From Actinoalloteichus hoggarensis (GTDB lineage Bacteria; Actinomycetota; Actinomycetes; Mycobacteriales; Pseudonocardiaceae): a stretch of 64,000 nt of DNA. The DNA is taken from positions 6,370,001 through 6,434,000 of the forward strand of contig NZ_CP022521.1 of assembly GCF_002234535.1 (NCBI RefSeq), read 5' to 3'. Shown here in pieces: positions 9,804 through 18,643 of this stretch (the first letter of the stretch is position 1; the number at the start of each line of letters is the position of its first letter). The notes below the pieces were generated by a model. The model was not told the DNA's origin. It worked only from the letters and a program-made list of their open reading frames with translations, and made no database searches. The position numbers and the translations under genes were made by a program.

Positions 9804-10191
9804 GTGGTCTGCCTCCCGAACAGTGGCGGCGGTGACGGATCGGCCGATGCCCCGGGGTGCGCGGGCGGACCCACGCGGAAGGCACGGAGCCGAACGGGGG
9901 CGGCGGGCGGGCGACGACGACGGCCGATCCGTTTCGAGCGGCCGCGTGGCCGGTCGCACTCGGGCGCCCCGGCCTGCCCGGAACGCCACTCAGGCACGGC
10001 AGGCTCGGTTCGCGGCTCGGCACGCGCGCCGTGAGCCCGCCGTCCCGCGACGTCGCGAATCCACCGTCTCCCGGCATCTCGAGGCCGCCGCGACACGCCG
10101 TCGTGAACCCGAGGACACGACGCGGGGCGAACGCGGTCGGACTCGCCGCCGCCTGCTCCGCCGTGGCCGGGCCGGGCGTGGATCGTCGGCG
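9804..10191. other. 388-bp gap between espG-like and PPE-like genes
   Basis: No convincing gene, hairpin or operator is visible. Its length suggests the PPE-like gene has its own promoter rather than being tightly coupled to espG. Confidence 0.4.
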
Positions 10192-10956
10192 TCATCCCGG
10201 CTCGGCCCCGGCGTCGAGCAGTTCGCGGAGCATCTGGGCGAGCCGAGCGGAGTCGGCGGGCTCGACGGCCACGCGGCCGTCCCGGTGATGCACGGCATAG
10301 CGGCCCTGCACGGTGTCGTAGACGTCGATCACCCACGGCGCCCGTCGTCGCGCGCCCCCGACATCCCGCCACGTCGCGCCGAGCTGACCGCCGCGCAGCC
10401 GGGCGGTCCCGAGCATCGCGAGGACTTCTCGGGCCTCCGCCTGTGCGACGCCGTGCCGCACCAGAGCGTCCGCGAAGCGCGTATCGGGGCAGGAGCCGTC
10501 CGCCCCGGCGGCCTGGACGACCGCGGCGGGCAGACACACCGCGCGGCCGCTGCCCGCTCGCATCGCCCCCAGGACGTCGACTGCCGAGTCGATCACGGCG
10601 GCCGGGTGCACGTCGTCGAGGGTGAGCCGTTCGTCGTCGAGCACGCCTCGGGCACCGCGCTCGCCGTCGGACGCGGCCAGCCCACGAAGCTCCCGACCGG
10701 GTTCCACCGTCCATCGCAGGTCGACGGCGTGGCGCGGCGCGGCCAGGCATCGCAACGCCGACGCCAGCGACGGATGGACGGCCACCCCGTCGAGCAGCCC
10801 GCGCTCGCGCAGCGACGCGGTGGCGCGCCGATCGGACTCCGCGTTCTCGGCCAGGGTCACACCGCGTTCGCGGGTGGCCAACGTCAACGGTCTGCTGCCC
10901 AGCTCGAGGTGTCGCCACAACAGATTCAGTTCGGCTCGTTCCACGACGATCGGCAA
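10192..10956 (-). CDS. EspG-family ESX secretion-associated chaperone
   Basis: 254 residues. TTG at 10956 is preferred because GGGGAGG lies 7 nt upstream. The N-terminus VVERAELNLLWRHLELGSRPLTLATRERG fits the EspG start pattern in actinomycetes (a strand followed by LWxxLGLG). The C-terminus carries YDTVQGRYAVHHRDGRVAVEPAD and an amphipathic last helix. EspG proteins bind the PPE tip of PE-PPE dimers and keep them soluble for type VII secretion. Flanked by a PPE-like and a PE-like gene on the same strand, which supports the call. No core ESX machinery (EccB, C, D, E, mycosin) is in the window. Confidence 0.72.
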   Translation of the reverse strand: MPIVVERAELNLLWRHLELGSRPLTLATRERGVTLAENAESDRRATASLRERGLLDGVAVHPSLASALRCLAAPRHAVDLRWTVEPGRELRGLAASDGERGARGVLDDERLTLDDVHPAAVIDSAVDVLGAMRAGSGRAVCLPAAVVQAAGADGSCPDTRFADALVRHGVAQAEAREVLAMLGTARLRGGQLGATWRDVGGARRRAPWVIDVYDTVQGRYAVHHRDGRVAVEPADSARLAQMLRELLDAGAEPG

Positions 10957-11032
10957 AGCCGGGCCTCCCCGCTCGGATGACGCGGCCGATCATCGCAGGG
11001 CCGCCGTGAGTCTCGGGTCAACGGCGAGGGAA

Positions 11033-11413
11033 TCACTCCGAGCGGTGAACCGGGTGGGCGACGGCCGGATCGAGGGCCGAGGACTGCTGCCGAGCCGCGG
11101 CCCGATCGAGTCGGGCGATCACGTCGGACAACATGGCGACGGCGGCGGCCACCGTCGTGGTCAGCGAACCCGCCGGGTCGGCGGCCCGTCCCACGAAACC
11201 GGTCACCGCGGCGAGGCTGACCGGGTCGTCACCCGGCGCGGTGAGGTCGGTCAGCTCCTCCGCCGAGTCGCCTGCCTCGCGCAGGTGTTCGATCGCGGCG
11301 AGCAGACGTTCACGCAGGGCGGGCACCGCGTCGACGTCGATCTGGAAACCCGACGCCGCCGCCGAGTCGGCGCCTGCGGGCAGCGGCACGGAGATGTTCA
11401 CCTGTCCGGCCAT
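11033..11413 (-). CDS. small PE-like helical protein
   Basis: 126 residues from ATG 11413, with AGGAGGAG 5 nt upstream. Two long predicted helices (about 25-58 and 75-115) are joined by a short loop (LTAPGDDPVSL), as in PE/WXG100 hairpins. No signal peptide and no WXG motif. It sits upstream of the EspG-like and PPE-like genes, which is the position of a PE partner. The function is inferred from architecture and neighbours; a generic helical-hairpin protein is the alternative. Confidence 0.6.
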   Translation of the reverse strand: MAGQVNISVPLPAGADSAAASGFQIDVDAVPALRERLLAAIEHLREAGDSAEELTDLTAPGDDPVSLAAVTGFVGRAADPAGSLTTTVAAAVAMLSDVIARLDRAAARQQSSALDPAVAHPVHRSE

Positions 11414-11947
11414 CACGTCTCCTCCTCGACTCGTCGGTCGTGTACGGCGGCCGTCCGAGGCACGTCGAGGACGGCGAACCCCCAGCATGCACCCCGCCGC
11501 GGCAGGCCGAGGTGAAGGGGCCGGGAACCCGGTGGTCCGCCCGACCCGGCGGCCTCCCGCGGCCGGCCCGCATCCGGTCGCCGAGCAGACGGCGCACCGG
11601 CGACCGCCGCGCCGCACCATCCGATGCCGCGGCGGGCCGCAGGCCCCGGCCCCGACCGACGAACGACCGCCGTCCTGTTCACGGCGGCGGACGGCTCGCC
11701 TTCGATACCTCGGGCGGGCCAGGCCGCGGCTTCGGCCGGCGACGGCACCGGCACGCCGCGGCCGATCGCCTTCGGGTGTGCGTCGTCGACGGGGAGGCGA
11801 CCCCTCCGGCGACCGGAGCGATGCCTTCGGCTTCGCGCGGAGCGGCCTTCGCGGTCGGGCGCCGCACGACGACCCACCGCTCGCGTCGCCCGTCACGTCG
11901 GTGGTCCGGCGGCGAGCAGGCAGCCGGACCGGGACGGGCGCCGCGGA
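11414..11947. other. 534-bp intergenic between purB and PE-like gene
   Basis: Very GC-rich with no supported reading frame. It should carry the promoter of the PE-like/EspG/PPE module. Confidence 0.4.
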
Positions 11948-13381
11948 TCAGAGGATCGCGCCCGGCGAGTAGCCCGCCGCCTCGGGATGACGCTCGACGA
12001 CCTCGGCGATCCGCGCCAGCACGGCGGCCGTCTGGCTGGTGGCCGCGCCCGTGAAGGAGAGCCGATCGGCGAGCAGCTCCGCCAGCCTGCCGCGATCCAG
12101 CGGAAGACGGTCGTCGGCGGCGAGCCGGTCGAGCAGGTCGTTCTGCTCGGCGCCCTGCTCGCGCATCGCGAGAGCGGCGCCCACGGCGTGCTCCTTGATC
12201 ACCTCGTGCGCCGTCTCACGCCCCACTCCGGCGCGCACCGCCGCGATGAGCACCTTGGTGGTGGCCAGGAACGGCAGATAGCGGTTCAGCTCGCGGTCGA
12301 CGACCGCCGGGAAGGCGCCGAACTCGTCGAGCACGGTGAGCATGGTCTCCACCAGGCCGTCGAAGGCGAAGAAGGCGTCCGGCAGGGCGACTCGCCGTAC
12401 CACAGAACAGGAGACGTCGCCCTCGTTCCACTGGTCGCCCGCCAGCTCGCCGACCATCGACGAGTAGCCGCGCAGCACCACGGCCAGGCCGTTGACCCGT
12501 TCACAGGATCGCGTGTTCATCTTGTGCGGCATCGCGCTGGAGCCGACCTGCCCCGGCTTGAAGCCCTCGGTGACCAGTTCGTGGCCCGCCATCAGCCGCA
12601 CCGTCGTGGCCAGGTTCGACGGCGCCGCCGCCAGCTGCACCAGGCAGGTCAGGACGTCGAAGTCCAGGGAACGCGGATACACCTGACCGACGCTGGTGAG
12701 CACGCGCTCGAAGCCGAGGTGGGTCGCGACGGTCTCCTCCAGGGTCGCGAGCGCATCCGCGTCCCCGCCGAGCAGGTCGAGCATGTCCTGCGCGGTGCCC
12801 ATCGGGCCCTTGATCCCACGCAGCGGGTAGCGACCGAGCAGGTCCTCCAGGCGGTCCAGCGCACACAGCAACTCGTCGGCGGCGCCGGCGAAGCGCTTGC
12901 CCAGCGTGGTGGCCTGCGCGGCGACGTTGTGCGAGCGGCCCGCCATCACCAGCTCGGAGTGCTGGGCGGCCAGGCTGCCCAGCCTGGCGAGGAGGGCGAC
13001 GACGCGGTCGCGGACGTGCAGCAGGCTGAGCCGGATCTGCAACTGCTCGACGTTCTCGGTGAGGTCCCGAGAGGTCATCCCCTTGTGGACCTGCTCGTGG
13101 CCGGCCAGGGCGTTGAACTCCTCGATCCTGGCCTTCACGTCGTGTCTGCTGACGCGCTCCCGCTCGGCGATCGAGGCGAGGTCGACCTCATCGAGCACCC
13201 GCCGGTAGTCGGCGACGGCGGTCTCGGGGACGGCGACGCCCAGCTCCGCCTGCGCGCTCAGCACGGCGAGCCACAGCCTGCGCTCCAACACGATCTTGTG
13301 CGACGGCGACCACAGGGTGGCCAGGTCCGTCGAGGCGTAGCGGGCGGCCAGGACATTGGGGATGGGTGGTGTCGCGGTCAC
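11948..13381 (-). CDS. purB: adenylosuccinate lyase
   Basis: Cleaves SAICAR to AICAR and adenylosuccinate to AMP, each releasing fumarate; used twice in purine synthesis. 477 residues from GTG 13381, the usual length. The superfamily signature GSSAMPHKMNTRSCE is present, as are TSRDLTENVEQLQ (Thr/Ser substrate contacts) and the catalytic His region GRSHNVAAQATTLGKRFA. Transcribed in the same direction as purS-Q-L but separated from them by the ESX-type module. Confidence 0.97.
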   Translation of the reverse strand: MTATPPIPNVLAARYASTDLATLWSPSHKIVLERRLWLAVLSAQAELGVAVPETAVADYRRVLDEVDLASIAERERVSRHDVKARIEEFNALAGHEQVHKGMTSRDLTENVEQLQIRLSLLHVRDRVVALLARLGSLAAQHSELVMAGRSHNVAAQATTLGKRFAGAADELLCALDRLEDLLGRYPLRGIKGPMGTAQDMLDLLGGDADALATLEETVATHLGFERVLTSVGQVYPRSLDFDVLTCLVQLAAAPSNLATTVRLMAGHELVTEGFKPGQVGSSAMPHKMNTRSCERVNGLAVVLRGYSSMVGELAGDQWNEGDVSCSVVRRVALPDAFFAFDGLVETMLTVLDEFGAFPAVVDRELNRYLPFLATTKVLIAAVRAGVGRETAHEVIKEHAVGAALAMREQGAEQNDLLDRLAADDRLPLDRGRLAELLADRLSFTGAATSQTAAVLARIAEVVERHPEAAGYSPGAIL

Positions 13382-13625
13382 CGGGAGAGCCTAAGGCCTC
13401 GTGGACAGCGGGTTCGCCCGCGGCGCGACGGGGGCGGGCGCGACGGCAGGTGATGCGGGGCGGCGGAGATCGCGAAGGGTCCGGGGGTGAGCGGCGGGCG
13501 GTGAGGCGGGCCGGGCAGCGGCCTCTCGCCATGTCGTTCCCGGCGAGGTCCGAGCACGGCACCGGGGCGCACCCGCTGTGTCGGGTTCGCCCCAGGCTCC
13601 GATCACGGCCGCGTCGCCGCGAGGG

Positions 13626-14504
13626 TCAGTAGACCGTGATCGACTCGTCGGTGGCCAGTGTGATGAGCTGGTCCCAGCTCAGGCCGGGTTCCTCGCGTGC
13701 GACCTGCTCACCGGTGCCGGTGGGGTTGTAGTCGAACGCGGAGAACTGCACCACCTCGCCGTCCTGGCGCAGATGGTTGAGCTGGATCGCCGAGGGCTTC
13801 GTGCCCCTTCTCGGGTCGTAGACCGAGGCGATCAGCACGGAGCCGTCGGAGAGCAGCCGGTGGCCGCAGGCGAGATCCTTCCGGCCGCACTCCGTCACCA
13901 TCGGATCGGGGCCTGCCGACATCACCTGGACGAACGCACCGCCGTCGCCCAGCTCGTCGTTGAAGAAGATGCTGGTGCTGACCGAGTCGGCACCGTCGTC
14001 GATGTCGCCCAGGCCCGCCGTCCCGAAGAGCTGAGTATGGACGACCGAGGCGTCCGGCATGACCTGCGCGAACCGATCATCGAGGATCGGCCGGAGATCC
14101 TGGGTGCGCTCGTAGAGCTCCCCCCGTGAGTAGTAGGGCGCCGAGGTGCCCTCCGGCGGCCAGGCGAGTTCCGGCTCTCCCAGCACGAACCCGTCCGGCA
14201 ACAACGCCAGCTTCTCCATGTCGGTCAGGTCGAGCAGCCGCTCGGCCTCCTCCGGGTTCGACGGCGGCGGCGCCGAGGAGGAGGCCGCCGCCGACATCGT
14301 CTCCCCGCCGCCCTGCCCGGTCAGCGCCGGGGCGATCGCGACCGCGCCGAACACCGCGAGGGTGCCGACGGCCGCGCCGACCATGGACCGCCGTCGCCGG
14401 GTGTGGATCTCCGCCTTCGCCGCCATCCGGTCCGGGTCCAGCCGCATCGGCGGCTCCCCCGCCACGGCGGCCCGCAGGCCTTCTCGCAGTTCGTCCTCGT
14501 TCAC
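13626..14504 (-). CDS. membrane-anchored partner of ECF sigma factor (probable anti-sigma)
   Basis: 292 residues. GTG at 14504 overlaps the stop of the upstream sigma gene by 4 nt (GTGA), which fixes the start and implies coupled translation. A short cytoplasmic N-terminus (NEDELREGLRAAVAGEPPMRL) precedes a single membrane helix (about residues 36-58). A large extracytoplasmic domain with Cys residues (VTECGRKDLACGHR) and no recognised fold follows. The arrangement matches CU/SigE-family sigma operons, where the partner often restrains the sigma factor. Anti-sigma activity is inferred from position and topology only; no HxxxCxxC zinc motif is seen. Confidence 0.7.
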   Translation of the reverse strand: MNEDELREGLRAAVAGEPPMRLDPDRMAAKAEIHTRRRRSMVGAAVGTLAVFGAVAIAPALTGQGGGETMSAAASSSAPPPSNPEEAERLLDLTDMEKLALLPDGFVLGEPELAWPPEGTSAPYYSRGELYERTQDLRPILDDRFAQVMPDASVVHTQLFGTAGLGDIDDGADSVSTSIFFNDELGDGGAFVQVMSAGPDPMVTECGRKDLACGHRLLSDGSVLIASVYDPRRGTKPSAIQLNHLRQDGEVVQFSAFDYNPTGTGEQVAREEPGLSWDQLITLATDESITVY

Positions 14505-15049
14505 CACGCCATCCCTTCCACGGCAAGTCGAGGCAGGTCCTCGTCTTGGCGTTCCATCGCATCCCGCAGCGCCGTCAGCCCGCGGGACGTCTGGCTCTTG
14601 ACCGTGCCCTCCGAGCACCGCAGCACCGCCGCGGCCTCGGCGACCGACAGATCCTCGAAGTACCGCAGCACCAGAGCCGCCCGCTGCCGAGGCGGCACCT
14701 GGGCGAGCGCCTGGTGCACCACGCCCTTCGCCCAGTGGCGCTGCCCGGCGGCGGCCGGGTCGACGGCCGGATCGGCGACCTCGGGGACGATGCCGTCGCG
14801 ATGCTCGCGGCGCCGCCACGGGCGGCGGTACTCGTCCAGCCAGCACCGCATCAACACGGTGCGGACGTACCGATCGACGGTGCTGCGGCGCCGCACCCGT
14901 GACCACGCGCCGTGCAGTTTGATCAGCGCCGTCTGGACGAGGTCCTCGGCGAGGTGCCAGTCGCCGCAGACCAGGTAGGCCGTCCGGCGCAGGGCCGCCG
15001 CCTTCTCTCTGGCGAAGACGCGGAACTGTTCCTCTTCCTCGGCTCGCAT
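14501..15049 (-). CDS. SigE-family ECF RNA polymerase sigma factor
   Basis: 182 residues from ATG 15049, with GAGAGGAGAG upstream. Region 2 is RRTAYLVCGDWHLAEDLVQTALIKLHGAW, the SigE-family variant found in actinomycetes. Region 4 is LPPRQR-type (VPPRQRAALVLRYFEDLSVAEAAAVLRCSEGTVKSQTSRGL). Directs RNA polymerase to an unknown regulon. First gene of a two-gene operon with the membrane partner. A paralogous pair lies at 19.5-20.7 kb. Confidence 0.92.
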   Translation of the reverse strand: MRAEEEEQFRVFAREKAAALRRTAYLVCGDWHLAEDLVQTALIKLHGAWSRVRRRSTVDRYVRTVLMRCWLDEYRRPWRRREHRDGIVPEVADPAVDPAAAGQRHWAKGVVHQALAQVPPRQRAALVLRYFEDLSVAEAAAVLRCSEGTVKSQTSRGLTALRDAMERQDEDLPRLAVEGMAW

Positions 15050-15201
15050 CGCTCTCCTCTCACAGAACCACCCCTACTCACGGGCGGGCGGGCCGCCGGG
15101 TTGCACGCGAGATCATCGAGTTTGGGCGACGGACGGCCGAACGGCCGCCGGGCGCGGCGAGTCTTCAGGCCGGCGGACGGCCGAACCGGGAGTCCGGTCG
15201 A

Positions 15202-16086
15202 TCAGGTGGAGTCGGCGTCGGGCTCCGCCGCATCCTGTTCGTCGAGGAATCGGCCCAGGGTTCGGACGAGCCGGAGGTGGGCGGGCGGCATCGAGCGCAG
15301 GAAGTCCTCGAACAGGGTGGTGACCGTCGCCTCGGAGAACGCGACGCTCGCCTGCCAGTGCTCGGCACGCAGCCGCCGCAGCAGAGCCGTGTGCGTGGTC
15401 AGGAACTCGATGGAGGTCTCCAGCAGGGCGTCGACGCGGGGATGGTCGGCGGGCAGGTCCCGGACGGCGTCCATCTCCTGATAGAGCCGTCTGCTCAGCC
15501 TGCCGCCGTCCACGCCGATCAGACTGGTGTAGACGTCGTCGAAGAGCGCCCTCACCTGCGGGGGCTCGACGGACCCCGCCGCCTCGGACGGGTCGCCGGT
15601 CGTATCGGAGCCCGCGAGGGCGCCCGGACCCGTCGCCGGGCGCAGCATCGCCGTGGCGAGGAGGACCGCGTCGCGCTCGGCCTCGACCACGGCGGGCGGC
15701 ATCCCCCAGTCGCGCATCATCGCCTGTGCCCGCGCCACGGACTCGGGCAGCCGCGGATCGTGGTCGAGCTCTCGGAAGCGAGCCAGGGCTGCACGGCGGG
15801 CGGCGAGGTGTTCCTGCCGGCTCGCCAGTTCGGCGTCGAGTTCGTCCAGCGATCCCCGCAGCACCTCGGGCGGCGCGTCGAGGAGGTCGGCGATCTCGCG
15901 GAGCGCGAAGCCGATCTCGACCAGCCGCCGCACCCGCAGCACCATGATCAACTCGGCCGAGCCGTAGCGCCGATGACCGTGACCGTCGCGGGCGGGCTCG
16001 GCCAGCAGTCCGATCTGGTGGTAGTGGCGGATGGTGCGGACCGAGACCCCGGCGATCTCGCTCAGCCTTCCGATGGTGAACATCAT
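15202..16086 (-). CDS. MerR-family transcriptional regulator
   Basis: 294 residues. The N-terminal winged helix MFTIGRLSEIAGVSVRTIRHYHQIGLL and wing HGHRRYGSAELIMVLRVRRL are classic MerR. A dimerisation helix (about 80-115) is followed by a long C-terminal effector region resembling TipA-type ligand domains. Its ATG overlaps the stop of the upstream MFS gene by 4 nt (ATGA), so exporter and regulator are cotranscribed. The palindrome at 17469-17489 before the MFS gene is the probable operator. The ligand is unknown, probably a drug-like compound carried by the exporter. Confidence 0.92.
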   Translation of the reverse strand: MMFTIGRLSEIAGVSVRTIRHYHQIGLLAEPARDGHGHRRYGSAELIMVLRVRRLVEIGFALREIADLLDAPPEVLRGSLDELDAELASRQEHLAARRAALARFRELDHDPRLPESVARAQAMMRDWGMPPAVVEAERDAVLLATAMLRPATGPGALAGSDTTGDPSEAAGSVEPPQVRALFDDVYTSLIGVDGGRLSRRLYQEMDAVRDLPADHPRVDALLETSIEFLTTHTALLRRLRAEHWQASVAFSEATVTTLFEDFLRSMPPAHLRLVRTLGRFLDEQDAAEPDADST

Positions 16087-17453
16087 CCCCGGCCTCCCGC
16101 CGCGTCGTCCACGAGCGCCTGTCCGAGCGCGGGGGTCTCCTCGACCGCTGACGCCTCGACCATGGGCGTCTCCTCGGCCGTGGGTGTCTGCTCAGCCGTG
16201 GGCGTCGGCTTCGCCGCGGGCGCCTCCAGGTCGCGCATCCCCTTGGCCAGGATCGCGTAGCCGACGACGACCAGCCACGCGCCCACGACGGCGGCGGTGG
16301 CGGTGCGCAGACTCCCCGTCTCGATCAGCAGGCCCGCCGCCATGACTCCCAGGGGCATGGCGGCCAGCGTCGCCGCATTCTGCACACCCAGCACCCGCCC
16401 CCGCGAGGACTCGGGGACCCGCTCGGCGAACAGCACCGGCACGAGCGGGCCCAACAGTCCCGACCCGACTCCGACGAGGAGCAGTCCGAGGGCCAGCAGC
16501 CAGAAGGGCGGCAGGAAGGCAGCGACGGCGAGCCCGCCCGTGCAGGAGGCGAGCGCGAGCAGGAACACGGCGCGTCTGCTGACCCGCGAGGCCAGCACCG
16601 CGTAGGCGGCCGAGCCGCCGAGCATGCCGACGGCCATCGCGCTCACGGTGTAGCCGAGCAGGTCGGGGTCGCCCGCCTCGGCGAAGTGGACGGGGAGCAC
16701 CAGGGCCTGCAAGGGCCCCATGACCAGGACGGAGCCGATGCTCAGGATGGTCAGGGCCGACAGCAGCGAGGAGCCGAGGACGATCCGGAGCCCGTCCAGC
16801 AGGCCGAGGGAGTCGCGTCCGGCGGCAGGCCCGGCGGCGTCATCGGACGCGGCGGCGTCATCGCCGTGCTCGGGGACGCGCACACGGTCGATCTCGGCCG
16901 GCAGCAGGCTGGTGCACAGGGCGGCCAGGGCGGGCATCACCGCGGCCGACCAGATCACCGCCTCGATGGGGAAGAGAGTCAACGCCAGCCCGGCCAGCGC
17001 GGGGCCGGCCAGGAAGGACACGGCGAACAGGGATTCGCGGAGGCCCGACAGGCGATCGAGGTCGACGCGGCCCGCCGAGGCGACGTCCGGCAGCAGGGCG
17101 TCCCGCGCGGTGAGACCGGGGACGTCGAACAGCGCCCCGAGCACGCCCAACAGGATGAACAGGCCGAGGTCCAGGCCGAACACGGCGTCCACGACGGGGA
17201 GCGCCGCGACGCTCACGGCACTGCCGAGGTCGGCGAGGATGCTCATCCTCCGGCGCCCGAAGCGGTCGATGAGCAGTCCGCCGAAGAAGGCGGCGAGCAG
17301 CGCCGGGACGGCGGTGACGGCGGCGACCGTGCCCGTCGCGGCGGCGTCGCCGGTCCGCTGGAAGACCAGCCAGGGCAGGGCGACGGCGATCACGGAGTTG
17401 CCGAGCAGCGACGCGAAGTCCGCGCCGAGGAACAACACGACGATGCGCTTCAT
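16083..17453 (-). CDS. MFS efflux transporter
   Basis: 456 residues from ATG 17453, with about 12 membrane segments. The N-terminal FLGADFASLLGNSVIAVALPWLVFQRTG and the loop 2-3 motif GGLLIDRFGRRRMSILADL mark the major facilitator superfamily, closest in pattern to the macrolide-efflux/DHA3 group. The C-terminal 60 residues are a cytoplasmic tail rich in TPTAEE repeats. Only about 15 nt separate the operator-promoter from the ATG and no Shine-Dalgarno is evident, so the message may be leaderless or nearly so. First gene of an operon with merR; expected to be induced by its own substrate. Confidence 0.88.
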   Translation of the reverse strand: MKRIVVLFLGADFASLLGNSVIAVALPWLVFQRTGDAAATGTVAAVTAVPALLAAFFGGLLIDRFGRRRMSILADLGSAVSVAALPVVDAVFGLDLGLFILLGVLGALFDVPGLTARDALLPDVASAGRVDLDRLSGLRESLFAVSFLAGPALAGLALTLFPIEAVIWSAAVMPALAALCTSLLPAEIDRVRVPEHGDDAAASDDAAGPAAGRDSLGLLDGLRIVLGSSLLSALTILSIGSVLVMGPLQALVLPVHFAEAGDPDLLGYTVSAMAVGMLGGSAAYAVLASRVSRRAVFLLALASCTGGLAVAAFLPPFWLLALGLLLVGVGSGLLGPLVPVLFAERVPESSRGRVLGVQNAATLAAMPLGVMAAGLLIETGSLRTATAAVVGAWLVVVGYAILAKGMRDLEAPAAKPTPTAEQTPTAEETPMVEASAVEETPALGQALVDDAAGGRG

Positions 17454-17468
17454 ACCGGGGAGCCTGCC

Positions 17469-17489
17469 GCCCTGACGTAGCGTCAGGGC
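17469..17489 (-). promoter_or_regulatory. perfect palindromic MerR-type operator
   Basis: GCCCTGACG (17469-17477), spacer TAG, CGTCAGGGC (17481-17489): a perfect 9-bp dyad 15 bp before the MFS start. On the coding strand TTGCCC precedes it and CAGGCT follows 19 bp later, the stretched spacing expected of MerR-activated promoters. Confidence 0.8.
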
Positions 17490-17592
17490 AACCAACGACC
17501 GGGCAGTCAGTGGCCCCGGGCAGCCAGCGGCCCGGCAGCCGGTGACCACGCGGCGGCCGATTCGCGGGCGGCACGGGCCCCGGCCGCGGCGA

Positions 17593-18195
17593 TCACGAAT
17601 CCGGATAGAGCCGGGCCAGCTCGGCGCGCAGCATCTCCCTGGCCGCCGCGCGAGGGTCGGGATCGCTGTCGATCAAGGCGTTGACGACCGCGCCGTCGAC
17701 CAGCGCGATCAACCGGGCCAGGCCTGACCGGTCGACGGGCATCGAGGAACGGGCGAAGGCCTCGGCGAGCAAGTCGCTGAGGTCGTGGCCCAGTTCTCGG
17801 ATCAACGGAGCCAGGGCGGGCCTGCGACCGGTGGTGACCAGTCGTTCGTAGCGCACGAGGATGAGTTCCGACTGCGATCCTCGGGTGGCGGAGCCCAGCA
17901 GCAGGTCGAGCATCAGCTCGACCACCGTGTCCACGCTGCGGCGGCGCTCGGCCAGTTCGCCGAGCCGGTCCCGCGCGGCGGTCAGCTCGACGTGAGCGGT
18001 GTGTCTGACGGCCTCGGCGAGGAGGTCGTCCAGCGAGGAGAAGTAATAGGTGGTCGAGGCCAGGGGGACGCCTGCCCGCTCGGCCACGGCTCGGTGCCGC
18101 ACGACCTCGAAGCCGCCCTCGATCAGCAGGTCGGCCGCCGCCTGAACCAAGGCCTGCCTGCGTCGTTCCCCCTTGGGGGTGCTCGCGCTCGTCAT
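17593..18195 (-). CDS. TetR-family repressor
   Basis: 200 residues from ATG 18195. The N-terminal helix-turn-helix reads RRRQALVQAAADLLIEGGFEVVRHRAVAERAGVPLASTTYYFSSLDDLLAEAV, a standard TetR DNA-binding domain. The C-terminal helical ligand domain is of unknown specificity. It lies 92 bp downstream of, and on the same strand as, a SugE-like SMR exporter gene; the palindrome before that exporter is the likely target, giving autoregulation of the two-gene unit. Confidence 0.9.
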   Translation of the reverse strand: MTSASTPKGERRRQALVQAAADLLIEGGFEVVRHRAVAERAGVPLASTTYYFSSLDDLLAEAVRHTAHVELTAARDRLGELAERRRSVDTVVELMLDLLLGSATRGSQSELILVRYERLVTTGRRPALAPLIRELGHDLSDLLAEAFARSSMPVDRSGLARLIALVDGAVVNALIDSDPDPRAAAREMLRAELARLYPDS

Positions 18196-18287
18196 CGGGC
18201 CTCCGCCGCCGGGACACATGCGTGTGAAGGGGCCATGCTGCCATGCGGGTGAACGTCGCCGAGTCGGCCGATGGTGCGGCGACGGCG

Positions 18288-18611
18288 TCAGTGTCCGCCG
18301 CCCGCGAGGTTGAGGCCGATGATCCCGGCGACGATCAGCACCAGCGAGACGATCTTGAGGGTGGACACGGAGTCGCCGAGCCAGATCATGCCGATGATCG
18401 CCGTCAGCGAGGCGCCGATGCCCGTCCAGACCGCGTAGGCCGGGCCGACGGGCAGTTCGCGCAGCGCCCAGGCGAGACCGCCGAAGCTGACGACGGCCAG
18501 CACCGCGAAGCTCACCGTCGGCCACAGCCGGGAGAAGCCGTTCGACAGCTTCAGGGAGATCGCCCAGCCCGCCTCGAACATGCCGGAGATGATCAACACC
18601 AGCCATGCCAT
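18288..18611 (-). CDS. SugE/Gdx-like small multidrug resistance exporter
   Basis: 107 residues with four membrane helices. The start MAWLVLIISGMFEAGWAISLKLSNGFSRL aligns by eye with E. coli SugE, including the essential membrane glutamate (E13). LPVGPAYAVWTGIGA is the SugE/Gdx-type second signature rather than the EmrE/Qac one. Gdx proteins exchange guanidinium for protons as antiparallel dimers. A single gene implies dual-topology homodimers. Guanidinium as substrate is inferred from subtype; quaternary ammonium transport is the alternative. Cotranscribed with a TetR repressor. Confidence 0.9.
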   Translation of the reverse strand: MAWLVLIISGMFEAGWAISLKLSNGFSRLWPTVSFAVLAVVSFGGLAWALRELPVGPAYAVWTGIGASLTAIIGMIWLGDSVSTLKIVSLVLIVAGIIGLNLAGGGH

Positions 18612-18631
18612 CGAAACCCCTCCACATTCCT

Positions 18632-18643
18632 GTACGGCCGTAC
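18632..18643 (-). promoter_or_regulatory. palindrome upstream of SMR exporter, probable TetR operator
   Basis: GTACGGCCGTAC is a perfect 12-bp palindrome 20 bp before the exporter ATG. The flanks are the most AT-rich bases in the region, suggesting overlap with the promoter. Confidence 0.55.

Noticed and set aside
8283-11413. A complete type VII secretion locus
   Set aside because: Only substrate-like and EspG-like genes are present; no EccB/C/D/E or mycosin gene is in the window.
18612-18643. Guanidine riboswitch before the SugE-like gene
   Set aside because: The leader is too short and shows no conserved stem pattern; a palindromic operator explains control better.
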